From positions 1,054,001 through 1,118,000 of the forward strand of contig NZ_FXYE01000002.1 of assembly GCF_900184935.1 (NCBI RefSeq): DNA of 64,000 nucleotides, written 5' to 3'. The notes under the pieces were generated by a model that did no database searches, was not told where the DNA came from, and was given only the letters and a program-made list of their open reading frames with translations. Origin of the DNA: Actibacterium lipolyticum (GTDB lineage Bacteria > Pseudomonadota > Alphaproteobacteria > Rhodobacterales > Rhodobacteraceae). Of the stretch, positions 16,484 through 25,086 are shown piece after piece. How positions within the stretch are numbered: position 1 is the first letter of the stretch; the number at the start of each line of letters is the position of its first letter. The translations under genes were made by a program, and so were the position numbers.

Positions 16484-19291
16484 TCAATGCGCCTCGGCCC
16501 AATTGGCCCCTTGCCCTGCATCGACCGTCAACGGAACGTCCAGTTTCACCGCCGGCATGGAGGCGTTTTCCATAATCTCACGCACCGCATCGATGGTTTT
16601 GTCCACGCCGTCGGCATCCACTTCGAACAACAGTTCATCGTGCACCTGCAACAGCATCTTGGCGGGCAGCCCCTCAATCGCTTCGGGCATACGGATCATT
16701 GCGCGCCGGATCACATCCGCCGCTGTCCCTTGGATCGGCGCGTTGATCGCCGCGCGCTTGGCGAAACCAGCCTGCGGCCCCTTTGCCCCAATCTCTGGCG
16801 TGTTGATCTTTCGGCCAAACAGCGTCTGTACATACCCGTGCTCTTTGGCGAAGGCGACGGTGTCGTCCATGTATTCCTTGATGCCGGGGAAGCGTTCGAA
16901 ATAACGGTCGATGAACCCCTGCGCCTCTTTGCGCGGAATGCGCAGGTTGCGCGCCAGACCAAAGCCCGAAATGCCATAGATCACACCAAAGTTGATCGCC
17001 TTGGCCTGACGGCGGATATCCGGCGTCATCTGATCCAGTGGCACGTCGAACATTTCCGAAGCCGTCAGTGCGTGAATATCCTGCCCTTCGCGGAACGCTT
17101 GCTTAAGGCTTTCGATGCCCGCGACATGCGCCAGAATCCGAAGCTCAATCTGGCTATAGTCCAGCGACAGAATGACCTTACCCTCGTCCGCAACAAAGGC
17201 TTCGCGAATACGTCGCCCTTCTTCGCTGCGCACCGGAATGTTCTGCAAGTTCGGATCGGTCGACGCCAACCGCCCCGTGTTCGCGCCCGACTGGATGTAC
17301 GACGTATGCACCCGCCCAGTGTCCGGGTTGATATGGTCCTGAAGCGCATCGGTATAGGTCGACTTCAGCTTTGACAGTTGCCGCCAATCCAACACCCGCG
17401 CGGGCAGGTTGTGCCCTTCGGATGCCAAATCTTCCAACACATCCGCGCCGGTCGCATAGGCACCGGTTTTGCCCTTTTTCCCGCCGGGAAGCTCCATTTT
17501 ATCGAACAGAATTTCGCCCAGCTGTTTCGGGCTGCCGACATTGAAACTTTGCCCGGCCAGTTCGTGTATTTCGGCCTCTAGCCCCGCCATTTTCTGTGCA
17601 AAGGCGTTGGACATGCGCGAAAGCGTGTCACGGTCGACCTTGATGCCCGTCATTTCCATCTTTGCCAGAACAGGCACCAACGGGCGTTCCAGCGTTTCAT
17701 AAACGGTGGTCACGCGTTTCTGGTGAAGCTGCGGCTTGAACAGCTTCCATAGACGCAGGGTGATATCGGCATCCTCGGCCGCGTATTTCACCGCATCGTC
17801 GACCGGTACGCGATCAAAAGTGATGGCCGATTTGCCCGTCCCCAGCAGGGATTTAATCGGGATCGGAGTATGCTCCAGATACCGTTCGCTTAGCGTATCC
17901 ATACCATGACCATGCAGCCCCGCGTTCAGGGCGTAGGACATCAGCATTGTGTCATCAATCGGGGCCACGGAAACACCGTTGCGCGCGAAAATCTTCGCAT
18001 CGTATTTCATGTTCTGGCCGATTTTGATTACCGCCGGATCTTCCAGCAGAGGCTTCAACAGCGCCAGCGCATCGTCCATCGGCATTTGCCCATCCGCATG
18101 GGCGGCCGAGCCGAACAGATCGTCCACACCGTCTTTGTGCCCCAAGGGGATGTAGCAGGCCTGCCCCGGCTCCACCGAAAGAGAGATACCGACAAGTTCG
18201 GCCCGCATTTCATTCAGGCTGGTGGTTTCAGTATCCACCGCGACCCAACCACAGGCATGCGCCTTGGCGATCCAGGTCTTCAACGCATCCGCATCGCGCA
18301 CGCATTCGTAATCTTCGGGAACAAACGGCAGGTTCACGGGCGCATCTGCGGCTTCGTTCGGGTTCGCGCCTGCTGGGTTGGTATCGGCAATTGCGGGCGC
18401 TTCGACACCCAAATTGTCGGCAACACGCTTGGTCAGCGTGCGGAATTCCATTTCGTTCAGGAAGGTCAAAAGAGCCTCTGCCTCTGGCTCTTTGACTTCC
18501 AGGTCAGCAAGCGTGAAATCCAGCAACATCGCATCGTCCAACTGAACCAACCGCTTGGAAAGTTCGATCTGAGCGCGGTGATCGATCAGCGTCTGGCGGC
18601 GCTTGGGCTGCTTGATCTCTTCGGCGCGGTCCAGAAGGCTTTCCAGATCACCGTATTCGTTGATCAGCAACGCCGCAGTCTTAATCCCGATACCGGGCGC
18701 ACCGGGCACGTTATCCACGCTATCCCCGGCCAGTGCCTGAACATCGACCACGCGTTCGGGACCGACGCCAAACTTTTCGCGCACACCGTCGGAATCGATG
18801 CGCTTGTTCTTCATCGCGTCGAACATTTCCACGCCGCCGCCGACAAGCTGCATCAAGTCTTTGTCCGAACTGATGATCGTAACGCGGCCACCGGCCTCTC
18901 GTGCCTGAACGGAAAGGGTTGCGATGATATCGTCCGCCTCGAACCCCTCTTTTTCGACGCAGGCGATATTGAAGGCGCGCGTCGCTTCGCGGGTCAGGGG
19001 CATCTGCGGGCGCAGTTCTTCGGGCATTTCATCACGGTTCGCTTTGTACTGATCGTACATGTCGTTGCGGAACGTGTGGCTGCCTTTGTCGAAAACAACG
19101 GCCACATGCGTCGGCGCATCGGGGCCTTTGTTATCTTCGACCATTTTGAAGATCATGTTGCAGAAACCCGCAACCGCCCCGATGGGCAACCCATCGGATT
19201 TACGCGTCAGCGGGGGCAACGCGTGAAAGGCACGGAAGATAAACGCCGAACCGTCGATCAGATGCAGATGGCAACCTTTGCCGAAGGACAT
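16484..19291 (-). CDS. polA: DNA polymerase I
   Basis: A 935-residue repair and Okazaki-fragment polymerase with all three domains. The 5' nuclease domain (1 to about 290) has L-I-D-G-S-A-F and D-D-I-I-A-T-L. The 3'-5' exonuclease keeps its D-T-E motif (V-A-V-D-T-E-T-T near 350), so proofreading is probably active. The polymerase domain has D-Y-S-Q-I-E-L-R motif A and Q-V-H-D-E-L motif C. The length matches the alphaproteobacterial family. It is transcribed alone and followed by a hairpin. Confidence 0.98.
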   Translation of the reverse strand: MSFGKGCHLHLIDGSAFIFRAFHALPPLTRKSDGLPIGAVAGFCNMIFKMVEDNKGPDAPTHVAVVFDKGSHTFRNDMYDQYKANRDEMPEELRPQMPLTREATRAFNIACVEKEGFEADDIIATLSVQAREAGGRVTIISSDKDLMQLVGGGVEMFDAMKNKRIDSDGVREKFGVGPERVVDVQALAGDSVDNVPGAPGIGIKTAALLINEYGDLESLLDRAEEIKQPKRRQTLIDHRAQIELSKRLVQLDDAMLLDFTLADLEVKEPEAEALLTFLNEMEFRTLTKRVADNLGVEAPAIADTNPAGANPNEAADAPVNLPFVPEDYECVRDADALKTWIAKAHACGWVAVDTETTSLNEMRAELVGISLSVEPGQACYIPLGHKDGVDDLFGSAAHADGQMPMDDALALLKPLLEDPAVIKIGQNMKYDAKIFARNGVSVAPIDDTMLMSYALNAGLHGHGMDTLSERYLEHTPIPIKSLLGTGKSAITFDRVPVDDAVKYAAEDADITLRLWKLFKPQLHQKRVTTVYETLERPLVPVLAKMEMTGIKVDRDTLSRMSNAFAQKMAGLEAEIHELAGQSFNVGSPKQLGEILFDKMELPGGKKGKTGAYATGADVLEDLASEGHNLPARVLDWRQLSKLKSTYTDALQDHINPDTGRVHTSYIQSGANTGRLASTDPNLQNIPVRSEEGRRIREAFVADEGKVILSLDYSQIELRILAHVAGIESLKQAFREGQDIHALTASEMFDVPLDQMTPDIRRQAKAINFGVIYGISGFGLARNLRIPRKEAQGFIDRYFERFPGIKEYMDDTVAFAKEHGYVQTLFGRKINTPEIGAKGPQAGFAKRAAINAPIQGTAADVIRRAMIRMPEAIEGLPAKMLLQVHDELLFEVDADGVDKTIDAVREIMENASMPAVKLDVPLTVDAGQGANWAEAH

Positions 19292-19374
19292 GGCCTTACC
19301 TCTCGGAAACGGCCCATTGCCCGGCGCGCGCCGGTTCGCGGCCCCATTGGGCGGCGAAGGGCCAGCGTTATGGG

Positions 19375-19557
19375 TTACTTCACTTTGTCAGCAAAGCTTT
19401 CGTGGATGTATTTCTTGTCGCAATATCCGCATTCGACGAATCCTTCGTCGCTTGGGATCTGAAGCCAGACGCGTGGGTGGCCCAGTGCGCCTTCGCCACC
19501 GTCACAGGCCACACGCCAAGTGCTGACAATTTCGGTTTCTGGGGCTTCGATGGTCAT
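19375..19557 (-). CDS. CHCC-type zinc-finger protein (NDUFS6-like)
   Basis: A 60-residue protein. C18, H27, C43 and C46 (the last pair in E-C-G-Y-C-D) form the C-H-C-C zinc site of the small zf-CHCC family, which is related to the mitochondrial complex I accessory subunit NDUFS6. In alphaproteobacteria it is a short stand-alone protein, presumed to associate with NADH dehydrogenase. It lies 83 bases upstream of polA on the same strand. Confidence 0.88.
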   Translation of the reverse strand: MTIEAPETEIVSTWRVACDGGEGALGHPRVWLQIPSDEGFVECGYCDKKYIHESFADKVK

Positions 19558-19657
19558 CTGCGTGGCTCCGTTTCTTGCCGGGGCGGCGGTATCGCCTTAA
19601 GTCAGCGGGCATGATAGCGAAAGCCCACGCACGGGCAAGGCCGGAACGGAGGGCAAC

Positions 19658-20602
19658 ATGAGCGGAAATGCCATTGAAATCGCAGGTCTGAAAAAGACCT
19701 ATGCCGCCAGCGCCGGTCAACCGCCGAAAGTTGCGCTTAAGGGAATCGATTTAAACATCCCCGCCGGGTCGATTTTCGGGCTGTTGGGGCCGAACGGCGC
19801 GGGCAAATCCACGCTGATCAACATTCTGGCCGGTCTGGTTCTGAAGACCGAAGGTAACGTGAAAATCTGGGGCTTCGATCAGGACATCAACCCGCGCCAG
19901 TCGCGCGCGTCGATCGGGGTAATGCCACAAGAGCTGAACCTTGACCCGTTCTTCACCCCACGCGGCGCGTTAGAGGTTCAGGCCGGGCTTTACGGCGTGC
20001 CCAAAGCCCAGCGCCGCACGGATGAAATTCTGCGCATGATCGGGCTTGAAGATAAAGCCGAGGCTTATGCGCGCTCTCTTTCCGGCGGGATGCGGCGGCG
20101 GTTGCTGTTGGGCAAGGCCCTTGTCCATACGCCGCAAATCCTTGTGCTGGATGAACCGACAGCGGGCGTTGATATCGAATTGCGCCAAATGCTGTGGCAA
20201 AACGTGCGCCGCCTGAACGAAGAAACGGGCATGACCATCATCCTGACGACCCATTACTTGGAAGAGGCCGAAGAGATGTGCGACGAAATCGCCATCATCA
20301 ACCACGGCGAAGTCATCGTTCAAGACACCACCGCCGCACTGATCGGGCGGATGGATGCCAAAACGCTTGTGATCCACGCCGACGGTGATGCGCCCGAACA
20401 CCCCGCCCTGCCAGACGGGGTCACGATGGAGCGACGCCGCGATGGAGCATATGCATTCACCTATCGCCGGAACGAAATCTCCACCGGCGCGGTGCTAGAG
20501 GCCGTGCGTAACGCAGGCATCCGCATCCGCGACGTGGCCACCGAAGAACCGGACCTAGAGGACGTATTCGTTGCCCTGACGTCATCCAAGAACGCGGCCT
20601 AA
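19658..20602 (+). CDS. ABC-2-type transporter ATP-binding protein (no adjacent permease)
   Basis: A 314-residue ABC ATPase. The Walker A is G-P-N-G-A-G-K-S-T, the signature L-S-G-G-M-R-R-R, the Walker B I-L-V-L-D-E-P-T, and the H-loop T-T-H-Y-L-E-E-A. The sequence follows the YadG/CcmA-like drug or polysaccharide exporter type, with a C-terminal extension of about 90 residues. The usual ABC-2 membrane partner is not next to it: a convergent HIT gene follows after 33 bases. The partner must be encoded elsewhere or be supplied by another system. Confidence 0.88.
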   Translation: MSGNAIEIAGLKKTYAASAGQPPKVALKGIDLNIPAGSIFGLLGPNGAGKSTLINILAGLVLKTEGNVKIWGFDQDINPRQSRASIGVMPQELNLDPFFTPRGALEVQAGLYGVPKAQRRTDEILRMIGLEDKAEAYARSLSGGMRRRLLLGKALVHTPQILVLDEPTAGVDIELRQMLWQNVRRLNEETGMTIILTTHYLEEAEEMCDEIAIINHGEVIVQDTTAALIGRMDAKTLVIHADGDAPEHPALPDGVTMERRRDGAYAFTYRRNEISTGAVLEAVRNAGIRIRDVATEEPDLEDVFVALTSSKNAA

Positions 20603-20635
20603 CCGGCCCGTTCGACCCGCTTCTTGCGCCTTCTT

Positions 20636-21019
20636 TTAGGTCCGCTTTTGCAGCATCCGGCCCAGCACGCGACCGCCAAGAATATGCACATGCAAATGTG
20701 GCACTTCCTGAACGCCATCGTCACCCGCGTTGGAAATCAGGCGATATCCATTGCCGCCCTCGCCCGGCTGAACGCCCAGCATTTTGCAGATTTCGCCGAT
20801 GGTGCGGGTGTAATCCACGATTTCGGCGTCCGAGGCTTCTAACGCGAAGTGGTCATAGCAAACGTATGGCCCCTTCGGGATCACCAGAACGTGGTCGGGC
20901 GCTTGGGGCGCGATGTCTTTGAACGCCAGCGTGTGTTCGGTTTCCATAACCGTGTTGTTAGGGATTTCGCCGCGAAGGATCTTGGCGAAAATATTCTGCG
21001 GGTCATAGGAATAGGCCAT
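20636..21019 (-). CDS. HIT-family nucleotide-binding protein
   Basis: A 127-residue hydrolase or transferase of the Hint branch. The catalytic histidine triad H-L-H-V-H lies at 108-112, followed by I-L-G-G. I-F-A-K-I-L-R-G-E-I-P near residue 10 is the typical N-terminal motif. Hint proteins hydrolyse purine nucleoside phosphoramidates. The gene lies directly after the GT14 gene on the same strand, with an 8-base gap, so the two may be cotranscribed; no functional link is evident. Confidence 0.93.
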   Translation of the reverse strand: MAYSYDPQNIFAKILRGEIPNNTVMETEHTLAFKDIAPQAPDHVLVIPKGPYVCYDHFALEASDAEIVDYTRTIGEICKMLGVQPGEGGNGYRLISNAGDDGVQEVPHLHVHILGGRVLGRMLQKRT

Positions 21020-21027
21020 GGGGCTCC

Positions 21028-22605
21028 TCAGTCGACGTAAAGGTAATCGGTGGACGCGATTTCACGCGCCTTGTCATGCGGAATGCTTAGAAACTCTGCC
21101 AACGCAGCCGCGTTTTCTTCAACGCTATCGCTTTCCTTAATCCGATAGGAATTCGGGAAATCCGCGTCGCGGATACGGTCACTTTCAAACACAACGTCAT
21201 AGCGGATCGTTGGCAAAAGCCGGTCAATGGTTTCCTGAGGCGTCGTCTCGCCCGCAAGGCCAACGCGTTTGGCGTGCCCGATCAGATAATCATCAGAAAA
21301 CTCGGTCTGAATTTCCAAAAGCTTGGTCGTGCAACGATCTGAATAGAAGTCTTCCATCAGCTCGATCTGCGATGGATCAAGACAAATCATCAGCCGGTCT
21401 GTTTCACTGTAATCAAACAGCATCCGCATCAACGCGCGGCGATGGCGCGTGCGTTTTTCAAGGTTTGACTGAATGCCGCCCAGATCAGGCAAGGTGGTGC
21501 TTTCTTCGTCGAATACATATTCGAACCCCGGCACGTTGGTCACCTTGCCAGCTTGTTCTAACAACCGCTTCGCAACGTGCCATTTCTTGCATGCAATGAT
21601 CATCAATTCGCGATCACGCCCAAGGCTGGCTTCGCTTTCCCAAAACCGCGACGCAAACCGGCGGCCAACGCGGCCGCGGCCAGCCAGAAACTTGTAAAGG
21701 CCCACGCCCTCTCCAGAAATGGAAAAGTCGCTTTCGACGCTGGCATAAAGAGCGCCCAACCGGCGCTTCAACTCTTCCGCCTCGCCCGAGATTTTTCGCG
21801 CGAACAGATAATCCTGACTAAGAAGCAAATCGTAGTGATCGTTATAAAACGTCACCGGCATCCCATAGTCGGAAAACATCAGAAACGTCAGCGTGCGCGA
21901 CTGGATCTCGTTCTGGGGCACCACGTGGCGCACGATCGTCTGAAAGAAGGTTTCATCCGGAATCCACGTCGTGCTGAAAAACCGCAACACATCGCGCCGC
22001 TTGCGACAGAAATCCAACACAGCCTCGATCGTGCGACGGCGAAGGCACCACCATTGGCTGCCGATCATAATCTGAAGGTCCGCAGGGATCTTACGCGTCA
22101 GCCCCAGCGATTTCTGCAGATTGTAAGAACCATAGTACAATTTCTTCTGCGTGCGTTCGTTGAACAGATGGCGATAAATCAGCCGGTCTTCTTTCATCCC
22201 GGTTTTGATCCAGTCGGACGTCATAAAGTCGAAGCTTTCGATGTAATCGACATCTTCGGCGTCCAGAAACGCGTGCACGTATTTTGCTGACTTCACCGGC
22301 ATACAATCGCCCGACAGCATGTAAAAATGCGTGGCGCGTGGAAAAGCCGCTTCGGCAGCCTTGATCGCGCTTAGCGTCGCCGCAACCAAAGACCATTCAC
22401 CCCAACCGCATTTGTGCCGTTTCTTGGCGAAAACGACGTTGCGGTTATCCTTCAATGCGGTACGGATGCGATCATAATGTTCGGGTTTGGCGCGCGCGTC
22501 GAAATGAATCGACATGAAATCGCCAACCGCCGTCAACCGCTCGGCATGCTGAATGATAGCTTCCGGGTCTTTGTGGCATAGAAGAATATAGGCTATCTTG
22601 GCCAT
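21028..22605 (-). CDS. GT14 (core-2/I-branching type) glycosyltransferase with C-terminal DUF5928-like domain
   Basis: A 525-residue protein. The first half is a GT14 fold related to animal beta-1,6-GlcNAc transferases: A-Y-I-L-L-C-H-K-D-P, I-H-F-D-A-R-A, F-Y-M-L-S-G-D-C-M-P, and G-S-Q-W-W-C-L followed by W-I-P-D-E-T-F-F-Q-T. The second half (about 300-525) resembles the DUF5927/DUF5928 extension found in Rhodobacteraceae. It has no signal peptide, so it acts in the cytoplasm or at the inner membrane face, probably on surface or secreted glycan. It is divergent from a sulfotransferase gene, which suggests sulfated glycan synthesis (inference). Confidence 0.85.
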   Translation of the reverse strand: MAKIAYILLCHKDPEAIIQHAERLTAVGDFMSIHFDARAKPEHYDRIRTALKDNRNVVFAKKRHKCGWGEWSLVAATLSAIKAAEAAFPRATHFYMLSGDCMPVKSAKYVHAFLDAEDVDYIESFDFMTSDWIKTGMKEDRLIYRHLFNERTQKKLYYGSYNLQKSLGLTRKIPADLQIMIGSQWWCLRRRTIEAVLDFCRKRRDVLRFFSTTWIPDETFFQTIVRHVVPQNEIQSRTLTFLMFSDYGMPVTFYNDHYDLLLSQDYLFARKISGEAEELKRRLGALYASVESDFSISGEGVGLYKFLAGRGRVGRRFASRFWESEASLGRDRELMIIACKKWHVAKRLLEQAGKVTNVPGFEYVFDEESTTLPDLGGIQSNLEKRTRHRRALMRMLFDYSETDRLMICLDPSQIELMEDFYSDRCTTKLLEIQTEFSDDYLIGHAKRVGLAGETTPQETIDRLLPTIRYDVVFESDRIRDADFPNSYRIKESDSVEENAAALAEFLSIPHDKAREIASTDYLYVD

Positions 22606-22746
22606 TCAATCGTCCGGATTTCGTCCTTTGAAGCGTTCCAAACAGTAGATACAGCGAAGACCCGTTGAATAAACAGTATTTCTTTGCTTTTTTGTTCACA
22701 GATAAAGCCGGGCGTAGGTAATGACCGGCATTGGAGGCGTAAGAGT

Positions 22747-23550
22747 ATGGGTTTTCCTGGAACCTGGATGACGGAAAGCGAAAGCATGGTCTATCGCGTG
22801 GTTCCCAAATGCGCGTGTTCGACCATCGGTCAGATCATGTACTATTCGGATCACGGCGAATTCTTCGATGGTGACATCCACGATGCGACCGAACGCATGC
22901 ACAAGTGGGCGATGGAAGACAGCCATCAGCGTATCGAAGACAACGTAAAAAACCATAAATCCTATTCGTTTACCTGCGTGCGGAACCCTTATACCCGCAT
23001 CCTGTCGTCATTCTTTGACAAGATTTGCGGCATTCAGCGGAACGGCAAACGTTATCGCGGTAATATGGTTCCGCTTTTGACCCAGAAATACGGCATTCAG
23101 GTAGAGGGTGACTTTGACCAAATCCAATCCTTCCGCCGCTTCCTGCTATTTGCGCGCGATACCATTCGCTGGCGCCGCCCGATGGAACCTGACATCCACT
23201 GGTCCGCGATGAGCGGGCACGTCTCTACCTTTATCGTGAACGGCGGGCGGTACGACAAAATCTTCTTCACCGAAAAGTTCAACGAGGGCATGCAAGAGGT
23301 GCTTGATGCAACCGACACGCGCCATTCCGTTGATCTGGCCACGATCCCTCGGTTCAACGAATCCGAAGGGCACGGCCCGAAACGCGCGCATCCGGTCGAA
23401 GACTATTTCGACGATCTGTCGATGCATCTGGTCTATGAAATCTACAAACGCGATTTCAATTTGTTCAAATACGATTTCCACAATCCGGCAAACAAAATGC
23501 CCACCGGGGAAATTGATCTGGACGAAGTGCACGCCAAACTGGGCGACTGA
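22747..23550 (+). CDS. Sulfotransferase (carbohydrate type)
   Basis: A 267-residue PAPS-dependent sulfotransferase. The 5'-phosphosulfate loop is P-K-C-A-C-S-T (20-26), the motif of Golgi-type carbohydrate sulfotransferases. The 3'-phosphate site is R79-N-P-Y-T-R-I-L-S-S-F-F. GGAGG lies about ten bases before the ATG at 22747. The gene is divergent from the GT14/DUF5928 glycosyltransferase. The likely role is adding sulfate to an exported polysaccharide; the acceptor is unknown. Confidence 0.87.
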   Translation: MGFPGTWMTESESMVYRVVPKCACSTIGQIMYYSDHGEFFDGDIHDATERMHKWAMEDSHQRIEDNVKNHKSYSFTCVRNPYTRILSSFFDKICGIQRNGKRYRGNMVPLLTQKYGIQVEGDFDQIQSFRRFLLFARDTIRWRRPMEPDIHWSAMSGHVSTFIVNGGRYDKIFFTEKFNEGMQEVLDATDTRHSVDLATIPRFNESEGHGPKRAHPVEDYFDDLSMHLVYEIYKRDFNLFKYDFHNPANKMPTGEIDLDEVHAKLGD

Positions 23551-23567
23551 CTGAACACCGGTCGAAT

Positions 23568-23596
23568 CCGCGCCTTCGATTGGATCAAAGGCGCGG
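23568..23596. terminator. Terminator between the sulfotransferase and tetR genes
   Basis: CCGCGCCTT (23568-23576) and AAGGCGCGG (23588-23596) form a perfect nine-base stem with an 11-base loop in the gap between two convergent genes, so it may serve both. T-tracts are weak on both sides. Confidence 0.55.
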
Positions 23597-23628
23597 CTTC
23601 AAGAACCGGCGATACCCCTGCAGGTCAT

Positions 23629-24246
23629 TCACGGCGCATGGGGCGCGATCCCAAGGTACCCAAACGCCGCGCGGCAAACGCGCGCCAACACAGCATCGAA
23701 ATCCGTTTCACCGGCATTTGCGGCCACTTCGACCATTGCGCGCGTCATGGCGGAAAGGTCCTGTGCCGCTTCTTCGGGGTTGGACACGTAATAACGGCTT
23801 AGCACCTCAACCACGGTGGCGTTGATTTCGCGCTTTAGGGCCTGCGCCTCTTTTTCTAACGGCAACACCGTTTCGGCGATTTCTAGGACGCGCGCCAATT
23901 CGGGCCTGCGCGCGTGATGCAGGATCGATGCGCGGATCATCACTTCGGTGGCGTCTTCCAAGGCCATGCCTTCAACGTCAATCGCGGCTGTGCGCAGGTC
24001 TTCCAACAACTGGCCCCGCATGTTGCGGATCAGTTCGGCCAATATCGCCTCTTTCGCGGGGAAGTATTGATAAAGCGAACCGATGCTGACCCCTGCCCGT
24101 TCAGCAATTAGGTTTGTGTTGAACGCTGCCATGCCACCCGCCTCCAAAATGCGAGCGGCGGCCTCCAATATCGCCTCATACGTCGCAAGAGACCGCCCCT
24201 GACGCGGTGTTTTTCTTGGCAAAATCCCTTGTGATGCATCGGTCAT
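23629..24246 (-). CDS. TetR-family transcriptional regulator
   Basis: A 205-residue repressor-type protein. The N-terminal helix-turn-helix covers about residues 20-65 (A-E-R-A-G-V-S-I-G-S-L-Y-Q-Y-F-P-A-K). The C-terminal ligand domain is not assignable. It is divergent from a short-chain dehydrogenase gene 79 bases away, with inverted repeats between them, so it most likely represses that gene and itself. Confidence 0.9.
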   Translation of the reverse strand: MTDASQGILPRKTPRQGRSLATYEAILEAAARILEAGGMAAFNTNLIAERAGVSIGSLYQYFPAKEAILAELIRNMRGQLLEDLRTAAIDVEGMALEDATEVMIRASILHHARRPELARVLEIAETVLPLEKEAQALKREINATVVEVLSRYYVSNPEEAAQDLSAMTRAMVEVAANAGETDFDAVLARVCRAAFGYLGIAPHAP

Positions 24247-24255
24247 GGAACACGA

Positions 24256-24304
24256 GTTTCAAATGTGAACAATCGCTCACATTCTAACCCCAACGATTTG
24301 AAAC
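24256..24304. promoter_or_regulatory. Two interlocked inverted repeats, candidate TetR operator
   Basis: AATGTGA (24262-24268) and TCACATT (24277-24283) are perfect seven-base arms separated by eight bases. Around them GTTTCAAAT (24256-24264) and ATTTGAAAC (24296-24304) are perfect nine-base arms separated by 31 bases. The two repeats are not concentric. They occupy the gap between tetR and the divergent dehydrogenase gene. Confidence 0.55.
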
Positions 24305-24324
24305 GCAAATACACAGGGTTTGAA

Positions 24325-25086
24325 ATGGCATTTGATCTTAGCAATCGCACCGTACTTTTGACCGGCGCAACCCGCGGCATTGGGCGTGAAATGCTGCACC
24401 TTTTGCTTGCGCGAAATGCAAAGGTTCTGGCCGTTGCGCGCAGCGAAGCGGCATTAACCGCATTAGAGGCCGCCTATCCCGACAAAGTGTTCACCCTGAC
24501 CGCCGATCTGGCAAGCCCCGATATGCCACGTGCCATCGCCCGCTGGGTCGCTGATCAGCACCCCGATTGCAGCGTTCTGATAAACAACGCAGCTGTGATG
24601 AAGCACACCTATCTGACAGACGTGGACCCACGCCACGAAACCGACATCACGACCGAGGTTGCGGTGAACCTGACCGCCCCAATACAGCTTTGCGCGATGC
24701 TGTTGCCAACTTTGATGGGTCAACCAAACGCGGCCATTGTGAATGTCACCTCTGGCCTGGCGATTGCGCCAATCACCAACGCTGCAACCTATTGCGCCAC
24801 AAAGGCGGCGCTGCGCCATTTCACCAAGGCACTGCGGTATCAATGCCAAGACGCGAAGGCCGATATTCAGGTGACCGAGGCGGTGATGGCATTGGTGGAT
24901 ACCACCCTGTCCCACGGCGACCCGGCCATGAAACTGCCCCCTGCAAAAGCCGCCGCCGAAGTTATCGCGGGGCTAGAGGCCGGAAAGGACGAGATTTGGA
25001 TAGAAAAGACCAAGCTGCTGCGCCGGGTCTGGCGGCTGTCCCCTTCCTTGGCCGAAGGGATCATGCGCCGCCGGACACCTGCGTAA
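24325..25086 (+). CDS. Short-chain dehydrogenase/reductase (DltE-like)
   Basis: A 253-residue NAD(P)-dependent oxidoreductase. The nucleotide motif is G-A-T-R-G-I-G (14-20), with N-N-A-A at 87-90. The catalytic S143, Y156 and K160 (Y-C-A-T-K) are all present. The start at ATG 24325 gives the normal N-terminus. A GTG 20 codons upstream would place the start inside the TetR operator and is unlikely. It probably acts with, and is controlled by, the divergent TetR protein. The substrate is unknown. Confidence 0.88.
   Translation: MAFDLSNRTVLLTGATRGIGREMLHLLLARNAKVLAVARSEAALTALEAAYPDKVFTLTADLASPDMPRAIARWVADQHPDCSVLINNAAVMKHTYLTDVDPRHETDITTEVAVNLTAPIQLCAMLLPTLMGQPNAAIVNVTSGLAIAPITNAATYCATKAALRHFTKALRYQCQDAKADIQVTEAVMALVDTTLSHGDPAMKLPPAKAAAEVIAGLEAGKDEIWIEKTKLLRRVWRLSPSLAEGIMRRRTPA

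Noticed and set aside
17906-19462. A 518-codon open frame on the plus strand opposite polA.
   Set aside because: polA is complete and unmistakable on the other strand. The antisense frame is a by-product of its GC-rich codons and shows no known motif.
24265-24324. An upstream GTG start for the dehydrogenase at 24265.
   Set aside because: It lies inside the inverted repeats, lacks a ribosome site and adds residues not seen in the family.
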